Positions 47,013-56,570 of a stretch of 64,000 bases of DNA are shown in pieces (the stretch's first letter is position 1; the number at the start of each line of letters is the position of its first letter). Under the pieces are notes generated by a model. It worked only from the letters and a program-made list of their open reading frames with translations, was not told the origin of the DNA and made no database searches. The stretch lies in the NCBI GenBank assembly GCA_027489245.1, contig JAIYAC010000020.1, forward strand, positions 1-64,000, read 5' to 3'. The DNA is from Neisseriaceae bacterium (GTDB taxonomy: Bacteria > Pseudomonadota > Gammaproteobacteria > Burkholderiales > Chromobacteriaceae). Position numbers and translations under genes: made by a program.

Positions 47013-47672
47013 TTAGTTACGACCGCAGCAGGCTTTGTATTTCTTGCCGCTACCGCAGGTGCACGGGTCGTTGCGGCCAACCTTGCCATCGTTGCGCACG
47101 GTAACCGGCGCGGCCTCTTTGGCGCGCCAGTAGTTGTGCACGGCCACCACGGCGTCGTCCAGCTCGCCCTTGAAGCTTTCCAGCTCGCTGGCGCTGAACT
47201 GCATCAGCGGGGCTTCGCCGTCTTCGGCATCGAACATGCCGCCCAGCGCCATGACCGGCATCAGCAGCTCTTCGAAGCCTTCGTCGTCTGCCGCTTCAAA
47301 CCAGTCGGTTGGCACCACATCCAGGGCATACATATAAGCGTTGCACCATGGGCGGAAGTCCGGCTCGTCGCTGTCGTCGGCGCTGTACAGCACCAGCTCC
47401 GGCAGCTCGCCGTCGGCCAGCGCAGCCGCTACGCTGTCGTAGAATTTCTGCAGCAGGGCACGGATTTCGGCTTCGGTCTCGGCGCTTTCAAATGCCGGCG
47501 CATCACCCAATACGTCATCCAGCCACTCGTCCACACCCAGGCGGTCCGGGCCACAGGCCAGCGCGGTGAAGAAACCCTGCACTTCGTCGGGGCGCATGGT
47601 GGTGCCCGCTTGCGACAGCGGGGTGAGCAGGGTTTCCAGACGGGTGAGGTCGGCTTCGTTGAATACGGTCAT
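47013..47672 (-). CDS. YecA/UPF0149 family protein with C-terminal SEC-C zinc motif
   Basis: A 219-aa protein. The N-terminal UPF0149 domain has [26 protein letters not shown] and [12 protein letters not shown]. The C-terminal SEC-C zinc motif is [21 protein letters not shown] (C-x-C...C-C type), the element used by SecA to bind SecB and ribosomes. YecA-type proteins bind ribosomes or SecB; the exact role is unsettled. A repeat copy at 47072 encodes KVGRN. Confidence 0.9.
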   Translation of the reverse strand: MTVFNEADLTRLETLLTPLSQAGTTMRPDEVQGFFTALACGPDRLGVDEWLDDVLGDAPAFESAETEAEIRALLQKFYDSVAAALADGELPELVLYSADDSDEPDFRPWCNAYMYALDVVPTDWFEAADDEGFEELLMPVMALGGMFDAEDGEAPLMQFSASELESFKGELDDAVVAVHNYWRAKEAAPVTVRNDGKVGRNDPCTCGSGKKYKACCGRN

Positions 47673-47738
47673 GATGCAATCTCCAAAAGTATGGCGCGCA
47701 TTGTAGCGTATCCACGCTGCCACAGAATTGTGACAGCA

Positions 47739-47765
47739 CAAAAAACCCCGCCATCCGGCGGGGTT
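47739..47765 (-). terminator. terminator after the acyl-CoA synthetase gene
   Basis: On the minus strand, AACCCCGCC and GGCGGGGTT arms around GGAT are followed by TTTTTTGTGC. It directly abuts a reverse TGCGGCCAAC copy at 47763. Confidence 0.88.
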
Positions 47766-47777
47766 GGCCGCAGCGCA

Positions 47778-49469
47778 TCAGGCGGTTTTTGCCTCGTCCA
47801 GCCCCAGCTTTTCTTTCATCTGCTGACGCATCACGAACTTCTGGATCTTGCCGGTGATGGTCATGGGGAAGCTATCGACAAACTCGATGTAGCGCGGAAT
47901 CTTGTAGTAGGCGATCTGGCCGTCGCAAAAGGCGCGTATCTCGTCGGCGCTGCAGCTTTCGCCCTCGCGCAGGCGTATCCAGGCGCATAGCTCCTCGCCG
48001 TATCTGGCATCGGGTACGCCGATGACCTGGACGTCTTGCACCTTGGGGTGGCGGTAGAGAAATTCTTCGATCTCGCGCGGGTAAATGTTCTCACCGCCAC
48101 GAATCACCATGTCTTTCACGCGGCCCACGATATTGCAGTAGCCGTCGTCGTCCATTACCGCCAGGTCGCCGGTGTGCATCCAGCCGGCGTCATCAATGGC
48201 TTCGCGCGTTTTGGCCGGGTCGCCCCAATAGCCCAGCATCACCGAGTAGCCACGGGTCAGCAGCTCGCCGGTGTCGCCACGCGGTACGATGCGGCCGTTG
48301 GCATCCACGATCTTTACCTCTACATGCGGGTGGATGCGGCCAACAGTCGCGACCTTTTTCTCCAGCGGCGTGTCGGTATGGCTCTGGAAGCTCACCGGGC
48401 TGGTTTCGGTCATGCCATAGGCAATGGTGACTTCGGCCATATGCATCTGTGCCACCACGCGCTTCATCACCTCGATCGGGCACGGGCTGCCGGCCATGAT
48501 GCCGGTGCGCAGCGTGCCCAGGTCAAACTCGGCAAAGCGCGGGTGATCCAGCACCGCGATAAACATGGTGGGTACGCCATGCAGCGCGGTACAGCGCTCG
48601 GCCTGCACCGCCTCCAGCACTGCCAGTGGCTCGAAGGCCTCGCTGGGGAACACCATGGCAGCGCCATGGGTTACGCAAGCCAGCACCCCCAGCACCATGC
48701 CAAAGCAGTGGTATAGCGGCACCGGGATACATAGCCTGTCGTGCGGGCCCAGCCGCATCGCCTCGCCCACAAAAAAGCCGTTATTCAGAATGTTGTGGTG
48801 CGTGAGCGTGGCACCCTTGGGGCTGCCGGTGGTGCCGGAGGTAAACTGGATGTTGATCGCGTCATCGAACTGCAGCGTGGCGGCTGTGGCGGCCAACCCT
48901 GCCCGTTCCTCCTCGCTTGGCGGGGCCAGCAGGCTGGCAAAATTCAGCATGCCAGCGCTCGCCTCCTCGCCCATGCGCACTACCCAGCGCAGCTCGGGCA
49001 GCCGCGACGCGTGCAGCTGGCCGGGGGCGCTGCCCGCCAGCTCGGGCGCCAGGTCGGCCACCATGGCCAGGTAGTCGCTGCTCTTGAAGCTGGGCGACAG
49101 CACCAGCGCGCGGCAGCCGACCTTGTTCAGCGCGTATTCCAGCTCGCTGCGGCGGTAGGCCGGGTTGATGTTGACCAGCACCAGCCCCGCCTTGGCGGTA
49201 GCGAACTGCATCAGCACCCATTCCACATTGTTTTGCGACCAGATCCCCACCCGCTCGCCCGGCTGCAGGCCCAGCCGCAGCAGGCCGCAGGCCAGGCGCG
49301 TTACCTGCTCGCCAAACTCGGCATACGTCCAGCGTACATTCTGCTGGCGCACGATCAGCGCGTCGCGCGCGGCATAGCGCTGGCATGCTTCGTCAAAATA
49401 CTGGCCGATAGTCTGGCCGATAAGCGGGGTAGCACTGGTACCGTGCACGTAGCTGGGGGCAAGGGTCAT
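47778..49469 (-). CDS. AMP-dependent acyl-CoA synthetase
   Basis: A 563-aa ANL-superfamily enzyme that activates a carboxylic acid to its CoA thioester. The P-loop is [20 protein letters not shown], the A5 motif is YGMTETSP, then [41 protein letters not shown], and the catalytic lysine is in [17 protein letters not shown]. It is divergent from liuR across a LiuR-type operator, so it probably activates a short or branched fatty acid feeding the liu pathway. Relatives in liu clusters are annotated fatty-acyl or acetoacetyl-type CoA ligases. Confidence 0.9.
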   Translation of the reverse strand: MTLAPSYVHGTSATPLIGQTIGQYFDEACQRYAARDALIVRQQNVRWTYAEFGEQVTRLACGLLRLGLQPGERVGIWSQNNVEWVLMQFATAKAGLVLVNINPAYRRSELEYALNKVGCRALVLSPSFKSSDYLAMVADLAPELAGSAPGQLHASRLPELRWVVRMGEEASAGMLNFASLLAPPSEEERAGLAATAATLQFDDAINIQFTSGTTGSPKGATLTHHNILNNGFFVGEAMRLGPHDRLCIPVPLYHCFGMVLGVLACVTHGAAMVFPSEAFEPLAVLEAVQAERCTALHGVPTMFIAVLDHPRFAEFDLGTLRTGIMAGSPCPIEVMKRVVAQMHMAEVTIAYGMTETSPVSFQSHTDTPLEKKVATVGRIHPHVEVKIVDANGRIVPRGDTGELLTRGYSVMLGYWGDPAKTREAIDDAGWMHTGDLAVMDDDGYCNIVGRVKDMVIRGGENIYPREIEEFLYRHPKVQDVQVIGVPDARYGEELCAWIRLREGESCSADEIRAFCDGQIAYYKIPRYIEFVDSFPMTITGKIQKFVMRQQMKEKLGLDEAKTA

Positions 49470-49520
49470 GATGAGGTCTCCACTGGCGATGCCGTTGTCT
49501 TTGTGCGCAAAACTTACTAT

Positions 49521-49534
49521 TACGTTAACGTAAA
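49521..49534. promoter_or_regulatory. LiuR operator between the acyl-CoA synthetase gene and liuR
   Basis: A perfect 14-bp palindrome TTACGTTAACGTAA in the 130-bp divergent gap. It matches the ACGT-N2-ACGT style of LiuR sites and the second copy before liuA. A TACAAT -10-like hexamer for liuR lies at 49570-49575. Confidence 0.8.
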
Positions 49535-49599
49535 CTCAAGCTTAATCGGGCAGGCCAGGCAAAAAACGCTACAATCGCGGCAGAACAACAGGAACCATC

Positions 49600-50001
49600 A
49601 TGAGCGAAGAACGCCTCTTTACCATTTCAGACTTGGCACGCGATTTCGACATCACGCTGCGCACCATCCGTTTTTACGAAGAACAGGGCCTGATAGAGCC
49701 ACAGCGCGAAGGCCGCCAGCGGCTGTTTACCCACCGCGACCGTGCCCGGCTCAAGCTGATTCTGCGCGGCAAGCGCATCGGCCTGGCGCTGTCGGAGATC
49801 CGCGAGATTCTGGATCTGTACGAGCTGGCCCGCGATGAAGCCAGCCAGTCGCTGAAGCTGCTGCAGCTGCTCTCCGAGCGCAAAAAACAGCTGGAAGAAC
49901 AGCGCCGCGACATCGATGCCGTCCTGACCGAGATCGTGACCCTGGAAGGCCATTGCCGCCAGGTTATCGACACGGTCACCGGCAAGGACGCCACAAACTA
50001 G
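49600..50001 (+). CDS. liuR: MerR-family regulator LiuR
   Basis: A 133-aa MerR-type regulator of branched-chain amino acid and isovalerate breakdown. The N-terminal winged helix is FTISDLARDFDITLRTIRFYEEQGLIEPQREGRQRLFTHRDRARLKLI, followed by a long coiled coil (about residues 75-120) for dimerisation. There are no metal-binding cysteines. It is divergent from the acyl-CoA synthetase and directly upstream of liuABCDE, and palindromic sites lie on both sides, so it very likely controls the whole set including itself. Confidence 0.92.
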   Translation: MSEERLFTISDLARDFDITLRTIRFYEEQGLIEPQREGRQRLFTHRDRARLKLILRGKRIGLALSEIREILDLYELARDEASQSLKLLQLLSERKKQLEEQRRDIDAVLTEIVTLEGHCRQVIDTVTGKDATN

Positions 50002-50043
50002 CCCGTTTTTCACCATCCAGCAGGATGGTTCTGTCATTTTGCA

Positions 50044-50069
50044 TTGACGTTAACGTAAGCGTAAGTCAA
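50044..50069 (+). promoter_or_regulatory. LiuR operator and promoter region of liuA
   Basis: An ACGTTAACGT core (50047-50056) within a larger inverted repeat whose ends are TTGAC and GTCAA. TTGACG at 50044-50049 can serve as a -35, so bound LiuR would cover the promoter. It lies 110 bp before liuA. Confidence 0.78.
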
Positions 50070-50178
50070 CATAAAGCCATACCCAGGCAGAAAACCGCCT
50101 ATCAATACAAGAACGCCCCGGCAGCGTGCACCAGGGGCAAACGGATACAGCCGCCCGCCCGGGCACAGAGGAGAAAAC

Positions 50179-51348
50179 ATGTACAGCAGCCTGCGCTTTG
50201 ACTTTGGCGAAACCTACGACATGCTGCGCGAAGCGGTACGCGAATTCGCCGCCAGCGAAATTGCACCGCGCGCCGCCGATATCGACCGCGATAACCTGTT
50301 TCCGGCCGACCTGTGGAAGAAGTTTGGCGACCTGGGGCTGCTGGGCATCACCGTGTCCGAAGAATACGGCGGTGCCAATATGGGCTACCTGGCACACATG
50401 ATCGCCATGGAAGAAATCAGCCGCGCCAGCGCCTCGGTCGCGCTGTCCTACGGTGCACATTCCAACCTGTGCGTGAACCAGATTTTCAAGAACGGCAACG
50501 ACGCGCAGCGCCAGAAATACCTGCCCAAGCTGATCAGCGGTGACCATATCGGCGCATTGGCGATGTCCGAACCCAACGCCGGCTCCGACGTGGTCAGCAT
50601 GAAACTGCGCGCCGACAAAGTAGACGGCGGCTACAAACTGAACGGCAGCAAGATGTGGATCACCAACGGCGGCGACGCCGACACCCTGGTGGTGTACGCC
50701 AAGACCGACATCAACGCCGGCCCGAAAGGCATTACCGCCTTCATCGTGGAAAAAGGTTTTGTCGGCTTCAGCCACGGCAGCAAGCTGGACAAGCTGGGCA
50801 TGCGCGGCTCCAACACCTACCCTATTTTCTTTGACGACTGTTTCGTGCCGGACGCCAACGTACTGGGCGGCGAAGGCAACGGCGTGAAAGTACTGATGAG
50901 CGGGCTGGACTTCGAACGCGCCGTATTGGCCGCAGGCCCGCTGGGCATCATGCAAGGCTGCATGGACGTGGTGGTGCCCTACCTAAACGACCGCAAACAG
51001 TTTGGCCAGGCCATTGGCGACTTCCAGCTGATGCAGGGCAAGCTGGCCGATATGTACGTGAAGCTTTCTGCCAGCCGCGCCTACGTCTACGCCGTAGGCC
51101 AGGCGCTGGACCGTGGCGAGTCCGGCCGCCAGACCCGCAAGGACGCCGCCGGCGCCATCCTGTACGCCGCGGAAGGCGCCACCCAGATGGCGCTGGACGC
51201 CATCCAGTGTCTGGGCGGCAACGGCTACATCAACGAATACCCCACCGGCCGCCTGCTGCGCGACGCCAAGCTGTACGAAATCGGTGCGGGCACCAGCGAG
51301 ATCCGCCGCTGGCTGATCGGCCGTGAACTGATGGCCGAAACCCGCTAA
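50179..51348 (+). CDS. liuA: isovaleryl-CoA dehydrogenase
   Basis: An FAD enzyme oxidising isovaleryl-CoA to 3-methylcrotonyl-CoA in leucine catabolism. The 389-aa protein has [13 protein letters not shown] and [17 protein letters not shown]. The catalytic glutamate sits in helix G ([16 protein letters not shown], Glu246), the isovaleryl-CoA dehydrogenase position, rather than near the C-terminus as in medium-chain enzymes. [35 protein letters not shown] is near the end. It is the first gene of the liu operon, behind a LiuR operator. Confidence 0.96.
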   Translation: MYSSLRFDFGETYDMLREAVREFAASEIAPRAADIDRDNLFPADLWKKFGDLGLLGITVSEEYGGANMGYLAHMIAMEEISRASASVALSYGAHSNLCVNQIFKNGNDAQRQKYLPKLISGDHIGALAMSEPNAGSDVVSMKLRADKVDGGYKLNGSKMWITNGGDADTLVVYAKTDINAGPKGITAFIVEKGFVGFSHGSKLDKLGMRGSNTYPIFFDDCFVPDANVLGGEGNGVKVLMSGLDFERAVLAAGPLGIMQGCMDVVVPYLNDRKQFGQAIGDFQLMQGKLADMYVKLSASRAYVYAVGQALDRGESGRQTRKDAAGAILYAAEGATQMALDAIQCLGGNGYINEYPTGRLLRDAKLYEIGAGTSEIRRWLIGRELMAETR

Positions 51349-51365
51349 GCCTTCAAAGACTATTC

Positions 51366-51490
51366 TTTCGCCACGAAAACACACGAAACAACACGGAAAA
51401 CAACGCACGCCCCGGCCAGCTATCCGCTGGCTTCCGGCACAGCCCAGCTGCTCGCAGTCCGTGTTTTCCGTGTGATTCCGTGGCAAAAAT
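51366..51490. repeat. intergenic inverted repeat 1 of the liu operon
   Basis: The left arm gccacgaaaacacacgaaac continues with aacacggaaaac, and the right arm is gtccgtgttttccgtgtgattccgtggc in two pieces; together they are inverted with a few mismatches. The centre is about 55 bp and non-coding. It fills the liuA-liuB gap. Related copies lie in the next two gaps. Confidence 0.8.
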
Positions 51491-51505
51491 AACAGGGTCT
51501 ACACC

Positions 51506-53104
51506 ATGCCCATCATCGAATCCAAGCTTTCCCCCCGCGCCGCCGACTTCCAGGCCAACGCCGACAAAATGCGCAGCATCGTGGCCGACCTGAAAGCCAA
51601 AGTCGCCCAGGCCGCCCTGGGCGGTGGCAGCAAGGCCCGCGACAAGCACGTGGCCAAAGGCAAGCTGCTGCCGCGCGAGCGCATCGACCTGCTGCTGGAC
51701 GCGGGCTCGCCGTTTCTGGAGCTGTCGCAGCTGGCCGCTTTCGGCATGTATAACGACGACGCGCCGGGCGCCGGTGTCATCACCGGGGTTGGCCGCATCA
51801 GCGGCATCGACTGCCTGATCGTCGCCAACGACGCCACCGTCAAAGGCGGCACCTACTACCCGATGACGGTGAAAAAACACCTGCGCGCGCAGGAAATCGC
51901 GCGCGAAAACCGCCTGCCCTGCGTGTATCTGGTGGATTCCGGCGGTGCCTTCCTGCCGCTGCAGGACGAGGTCTTCCCCGACCGCGAGCACTTTGGCCGC
52001 ATCTTCTACAACCAGGCCAAGCTGTCTGCCGCCGGCATACCGCAAATCGCCGTGGTGATGGGTAGCTGCACCGCCGGTGGCGCCTATGTACCGGCCATGA
52101 GCGACGAAACCGTGATCGTCAAAGAACAAGGCACCATCTTCCTGGGTGGCCCACCACTGGTGAAAGCCGCCACCGGCGAAGTGGTCTCGGCCGAGGAGCT
52201 GGGCGGCGGCGACGTACACACCCGCATCAGCGGCGTGGCCGACCACCTGGCGCAAAGCGACGCCCACGCGCTGGCCATTGCCCGCCGCATCGTGTCCGAC
52301 CTGAACTGGCATAAGCAAGGCCGGCTGGACCGCATCGAGCCGCGCCCGCCACGCTACGGCGCGGAGGAAATCTACGGTGTGATTCCGGCCGACAGCAAAA
52401 AGCCGTTCGACGTGCGCGAGATCATTGCCCGCCTGGTGGACGACTCCGACTTCGACGAATTCAAGCAGAACTACGGCACCACGCTGGTGACGGGCTTTGC
52501 CCGGCTAAATGGCTATCGTGTGGGCATCATCGCCAATAACGGCATTCTGTTTTCCGAGTCGGCGCTCAAGGGCGCGCACTTTGTCGAACTGTGCTGCCAG
52601 CGCGGCATTCCGCTGGTGTTCCTGCAAAACATCACCGGCTTCATGGTGGGTAAAAAGTACGAAAACGGCGGCATTGCCAAAGACGGCGCCAAACTGGTGA
52701 CCGCCGTGGCCTGCGCCAGCGTGCCCAAGTTCACCGTGCTGATCGGTGGCAGCTTCGGCGCCGGTAACTACGGCATGTGCGGCCGCGCCTACAGCCCGCG
52801 CTTTTTGTGGATGTGGCCCAACAGCCGCATCTCGGTAATGGGCGGTGAACAAGCCGCCGGCGTGCTGGCCCAGGTGAAGAAAGAGCAGCTGGGCGACGCC
52901 TTTACCGCCGAGCAGGAAGAAGCCCTGAAAGCGCCGGTACGCGAACAATACGAAGCCCAGGGCCACCCCTACTACGCCAGTGCGCGCCTGTGGGACGACG
53001 GCGTGATCGACCCCGCGCAAACGCGCGAGGTGCTGAGCCTGGCGCTGGAAGCCAGCCTGTCGGCACCGGTAGAAAGCACACGCTTTGGCGTGTTCCGCAT
53101 GTGA
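51506..53104 (+). CDS. liuB: methylcrotonyl-CoA carboxylase beta subunit (carboxyltransferase)
   Basis: The carboxyltransferase half of 3-methylcrotonyl-CoA carboxylase, 532 aa (family about 535). Features are [20 protein letters not shown], the oxyanion segments [17 protein letters not shown] and [17 protein letters not shown], and in the C-terminal half [21 protein letters not shown] and [40 protein letters not shown]. It works with LiuD. It starts 15 bp after the first long inverted repeat. A repeat copy at 51788 encodes VGRI. Confidence 0.96.
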   Translation: MPIIESKLSPRAADFQANADKMRSIVADLKAKVAQAALGGGSKARDKHVAKGKLLPRERIDLLLDAGSPFLELSQLAAFGMYNDDAPGAGVITGVGRISGIDCLIVANDATVKGGTYYPMTVKKHLRAQEIARENRLPCVYLVDSGGAFLPLQDEVFPDREHFGRIFYNQAKLSAAGIPQIAVVMGSCTAGGAYVPAMSDETVIVKEQGTIFLGGPPLVKAATGEVVSAEELGGGDVHTRISGVADHLAQSDAHALAIARRIVSDLNWHKQGRLDRIEPRPPRYGAEEIYGVIPADSKKPFDVREIIARLVDDSDFDEFKQNYGTTLVTGFARLNGYRVGIIANNGILFSESALKGAHFVELCCQRGIPLVFLQNITGFMVGKKYENGGIAKDGAKLVTAVACASVPKFTVLIGGSFGAGNYGMCGRAYSPRFLWMWPNSRISVMGGEQAAGVLAQVKKEQLGDAFTAEQEEALKAPVREQYEAQGHPYYASARLWDDGVIDPAQTREVLSLALEASLSAPVESTRFGVFRM

Positions 53105-53109
53105 TTTTT

Positions 53110-53222
53110 ATTTAGCCACAGAAGCCCACGGAAACACGCGGAAGCAAACCCGAACCCGTACGGCCTGCCAGAAGACGCATTCGCTCTTTTCCGCGTTTTC
53201 CGTGTGATTCAGTGGCAAAAAA
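53110..53222. repeat. intergenic inverted repeat 2 of the liu operon
   Basis: The left arm tagccacagaagcccacgga continues aacacgcgga; the right arm tccgcgttttccgtgtgatt continues cagtggc. The same architecture as the element in the previous gap, with point differences. It fills the liuB-liuC gap and ends just before the liuC ribosome site. Confidence 0.8.
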
Positions 53223-53237
53223 TGAAAGGGTTTTCAA

Positions 53238-54023
53238 ATGAACTACAGCACTTTGGAAATCACCCGCAGCGGCCAGGTGGCCACCGTCTGGATGAACCGC
53301 CCCGAGCTGCACAATGCGATGAACGAGCACCTCATCGCCGACCTGAGCGCCGCCTTCCGCGAGCTCAACCGTGACGACAGCGTGCGCGTGATCGTGCTGG
53401 CCGGCCATGGCAAGAGCTTCTCGGCCGGTGCCGACCTGGACTGGATGCGCCGCGCCGCCGGCTATACCGAGGCGCAAAACCTGGAAGACGCCAACAAGCT
53501 GGCCGCCATGCTCAAAGGCATTTACCGCAGCAAAAAGCCCGTCATCGCCCGCATCCATGGTGCCGCGCTGGCCGGTGGTACCGGCCTGACCGCCGTGTGC
53601 GACATTGCCGTGGCCACCGACGCCGCCCGCTTTGCCCTGACCGAAGTACGCCTGGGGCTGATTCCCGCCACCATCGGCCCGTATGTGGCCGACGCCATTG
53701 GCTGGCGCCAGGCGCGGCGTTACTTCCTCAGTGCCGAGCGCATCGACGCCGCTACTGCGCTACGCATCGGCCTGGTGCACGAAGTGGTGGCGGAAGACGC
53801 ACTGGATAGCCGCATCGCCGAGATCGCCGCCGAGCTGGGCAAGGGCGCACCGCACGCGCTAGCCGCCGCCAAAGACCTGCTGGGCTGCCTGCACGACAGC
53901 TCGCCGCTGGACGACGAACTGCTGTCGGACACCGCGCACCGCATTGCCGCGATACGCATTACCGACGAGGCACGCGAAGGCCTGGCGGCCTTCTTCGAGA
54001 AACGCCCGCCGAACTGGGCCTGA
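53238..54023 (+). CDS. liuC: methylglutaconyl-CoA hydratase
   Basis: A crotonase-fold enzyme converting 3-methylglutaconyl-CoA to HMG-CoA in leucine catabolism, 261 aa. The oxyanion-hole segments are GHGKSFSAGADLDWMRR and IHGAALAGGTGLTAVCDIAVA, then EVRLGLIPATIGPYV. The assignment rests on the crotonase fold plus its place between liuB and liuD; fold alone would say enoyl-CoA hydratase/isomerase. Confidence 0.93.
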   Translation: MNYSTLEITRSGQVATVWMNRPELHNAMNEHLIADLSAAFRELNRDDSVRVIVLAGHGKSFSAGADLDWMRRAAGYTEAQNLEDANKLAAMLKGIYRSKKPVIARIHGAALAGGTGLTAVCDIAVATDAARFALTEVRLGLIPATIGPYVADAIGWRQARRYFLSAERIDAATALRIGLVHEVVAEDALDSRIAEIAAELGKGAPHALAAAKDLLGCLHDSSPLDDELLSDTAHRIAAIRITDEAREGLAAFFEKRPPNWA

Positions 54024-54047
54024 TCAGACAACTTGCTTGTAGCACCA

Positions 54048-54126
54048 TTTTTGGCCACGAAACCCACGAAAAAACACGCCATTTCCCGTTAGCGAAACGG
54101 CCTTTCGTGTGCTTTCGTGGCCAAAC
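54048..54126. repeat. intergenic inverted repeat 3 of the liu operon
   Basis: The left arm ttggccacgaaacccacgaa and right arm ttcgtgtgctttcgtggcca are inverted, around a short centre that itself contains cccgttagcg. It is the shortest and most symmetric of the three elements. It fills the liuC-liuD gap and ends 10 bp before the proposed liuD start. Confidence 0.8.
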
Positions 54127-54136
54127 AGGACACATC

Positions 54137-56182
54137 ATGCACGCCTACCCTACCCCTTGCGCCAGCCCCGCTGCGGCCAACCCTGCAGCGGCTGCCACAC
54201 CGGAAACCCGCCCCATGTTCAGCAAGATCCTTATTGCCAACCGCGGCGAGATTGCCTGCCGTGTCATCAAGACTGCCCGTGCCATGGGCATCCGCACCGT
54301 GGCGGTGTACTCCGACGCGGACGCAGGCGCCCGCTTTGTGAAGCTGGCCGACGAAGCCTGGCGCCTGGGCCCGGCCCCGGCGGCAGAATCCTACCTGAAG
54401 GCCGAGCTGATCCTGGACATTGCCCGCCAGAGCGGTGCCCAGGCCGTGCACCCCGGCTATGGCTTTCTGTCGGAAAACGAAGACTTCGCCGCCGCCTGCC
54501 AGGCAGCAGGCATTGCCTTTATCGGCCCGCCAGCCAGCGCCATTGCCGCCATGGGTAGCAAATCTGCCGCCAAGGCACTGATGGAAAAAGCCGGCGTACC
54601 GCTGGTGCCCGGCTACCACGGCGACGAGCAAGCCCCCGCCTTCCTGCAGGCGCAGGCCGACGCCATGGGCTACCCGGTACTGATCAAGGCCAGTGCCGGC
54701 GGTGGCGGCAAGGGCATGCGCATTGTGGAAAAAAGCGCCGATTTCGAGGCGGCGCTAGCCAGCTGCCAGCGCGAAGCACGCGCCAGCTTTGGCGACGACA
54801 AAGTGCTGGTAGAAAAATACCTGACCCGCCCGCGCCACGTGGAAATCCAGGTATTTGCCGATAGCCTGGGCGGCTGCGTGTACCTGTTCGAGCGCGACTG
54901 CTCGGTGCAGCGCCGCCACCAGAAAGTGCTGGAAGAAGCGCCAGCACCGCACCTGCCAGCCGACACCCGCCGCGCCATGGGCGAGGCCGCCGTGGCCGCC
55001 GCCCGCGCCGTGGGCTACGTGGGCGCCGGCACGGTGGAATTCATCATGGACGTAGACAGCGGGCAGTTCTATTTCATGGAAATGAACACCCGCCTGCAGG
55101 TAGAGCACCCGGTCACCGAAATGATCACCGGCCAGGACCTGGTAGCGTGGCAGCTGAAAGTGGCCTGCGGCCAACCTTTGCCGCTGGCGCAGAACCAGTT
55201 GCAGATACACGGCCACAGCATCGAGGCGCGCATCTACGCCGAAGACCCGGACAAAGGCTTCCTGCCGGCCACCGGCACGCTGGTGCACCTGGTGCCGCCG
55301 CCGGAAAGCGACTGCGTGCGCGTGGATACCGGTGTACTGCAGGGCGACAGCATCAGCCCGTTTTACGACCCGATGATCGCCAAACTCATCGTATGGGGCG
55401 AAAGCCGCGAAGCCGCACTGCAACAGCTGGACGCCGCGCTGGCCGCCTACCAGGTGGTGGGCGTTACCACCAATATCCGCTTTCTGCGCCGCATTGCGGC
55501 CAACGTGGACTTTGCCAGCGGCAACGTGGACACCGGCCTGATCGCCCGCCACCACGACAGCCTGCTGCCCGCCCCCGCTGCGCCCACCGCCACGCAGCTG
55601 GCGCTGCTGGCACTGGCCGAAGCACTGGCTAGCCAGGCGGGGGGCGATGATGCCTTTGCCACGCTATACGGCTGGCGCCTGAACAGCAGCCACCGCCGCA
55701 CCATTGGCTTCGAGTTGGGTGATGAGCGCCACACTGTCACGCTAGAGCACAGCGCTAACGGCTACCACATCGAAGCTGCCGGCAGCACGCTGCTGGCACA
55801 AGCCACCCTGCACGGCCACACGCTGCGCGTGACACTGGACGGCAAGCAGCTAGCCGCCACCGTGGTGCGCCACGGCAGCCAGCGCGTGCTGTTTGCCGAC
55901 GGCGAACGCGTGGCCGTGGATTACCTCGACCCGTATGCGTTTAGCGAAGCGGGCGTGCACGGCGAAACGCACCTCAAGGCGCCCATGCCGGGCCGCGTGG
56001 TGGCACTGGTGGCCGAAGCCGGCGCCCGCATCGCCAAGGGCGAGCCGCTGCTGATTCTGGAAGCCATGAAGATGGAACACACCATCACCGCGCCGGCAGA
56101 CGGCGTGGTGAAGGCGTTCTACTTTGCCGCCGGCGAGCAGGTAGGCGACGGCGACGAGCTGGTGGACTTTGAGGCTGACTGA
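54137..56182 (+). CDS. liuD: methylcrotonyl-CoA carboxylase alpha subunit (biotin carboxylase/BCCP)
   Basis: The ATP-dependent biotin-carboxylating half of the carboxylase, 681 aa as called. Biotin carboxylase domain: KILIANRGEIACRVIKTARA, ASAGGGGKGMRIV, ERDCSVQRRHQKVLEEAPAP and EMNTRLQVEHPVTEMITG. A C-terminal biotinyl domain has EAMKMEH with the biotinylated lysine. I chose ATG 54137 for its AGGA six bases upstream; the conserved start would be MFSKILIANRG at 54215. The 26 extra residues (MHAYPTPCASPAAANPAAAA...) contain a TGCGGCCAAC copy. Confidence 0.94.
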   Translation: MHAYPTPCASPAAANPAAAATPETRPMFSKILIANRGEIACRVIKTARAMGIRTVAVYSDADAGARFVKLADEAWRLGPAPAAESYLKAELILDIARQSGAQAVHPGYGFLSENEDFAAACQAAGIAFIGPPASAIAAMGSKSAAKALMEKAGVPLVPGYHGDEQAPAFLQAQADAMGYPVLIKASAGGGGKGMRIVEKSADFEAALASCQREARASFGDDKVLVEKYLTRPRHVEIQVFADSLGGCVYLFERDCSVQRRHQKVLEEAPAPHLPADTRRAMGEAAVAAARAVGYVGAGTVEFIMDVDSGQFYFMEMNTRLQVEHPVTEMITGQDLVAWQLKVACGQPLPLAQNQLQIHGHSIEARIYAEDPDKGFLPATGTLVHLVPPPESDCVRVDTGVLQGDSISPFYDPMIAKLIVWGESREAALQQLDAALAAYQVVGVTTNIRFLRRIAANVDFASGNVDTGLIARHHDSLLPAPAAPTATQLALLALAEALASQAGGDDAFATLYGWRLNSSHRRTIGFELGDERHTVTLEHSANGYHIEAAGSTLLAQATLHGHTLRVTLDGKQLAATVVRHGSQRVLFADGERVAVDYLDPYAFSEAGVHGETHLKAPMPGRVVALVAEAGARIAKGEPLLILEAMKMEHTITAPADGVVKAFYFAAGEQVGDGDELVDFEAD

Positions 56183-56229
56183 TGCTGTTGGGTTAACATG
56201 GTGATCGTCGTCATCGCGTTGCCCACCTT

Positions 56230-56526
56230 ATGAGTCGATACACCTTTGGCTGGCTAGTCACCCTGGCCGGCTTGGCTTTAGCGGCTTACCACCTGTTTGC
56301 ACTCTGGCAGGCCTGGGATGCCAGGCCGCCAAACTCCGGGCTGTGGGCGTGGTTGCAACTTCTGCCACCCGACCCGGCCAGGCCGGGGCGACTAGGTGCA
56401 CTCAGCAGCTTTATTCATCTGCTGTCCTGGATCGCTCCGCCCGGCTTGGCGCGGCTGCTCGTGCGCGCGGGCTGGGTAGCAGCCGGCTTATGGCTGGCCC
56501 GTTTTGGCTACCGCAGCCGCTATTGA
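56230..56526 (+). CDS. small membrane protein of unknown function
   Basis: A 98-aa protein with two or three membrane segments ([55 protein letters not shown]). It lies between liuD and liuE on the same strand, 47 bp after liuD, and ends 44 bp before liuE. The ribosome site is poor. I do not recognise it; it may be an unrelated insertion in the operon. Confidence 0.55.
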   Translation: MSRYTFGWLVTLAGLALAAYHLFALWQAWDARPPNSGLWAWLQLLPPDPARPGRLGALSSFIHLLSWIAPPGLARLLVRAGWVAAGLWLARFGYRSRY

Positions 56527-56570
56527 ATGATCTGCGCCCATCAGCAACGGGCGCGTGGAGAAAAACCGGC

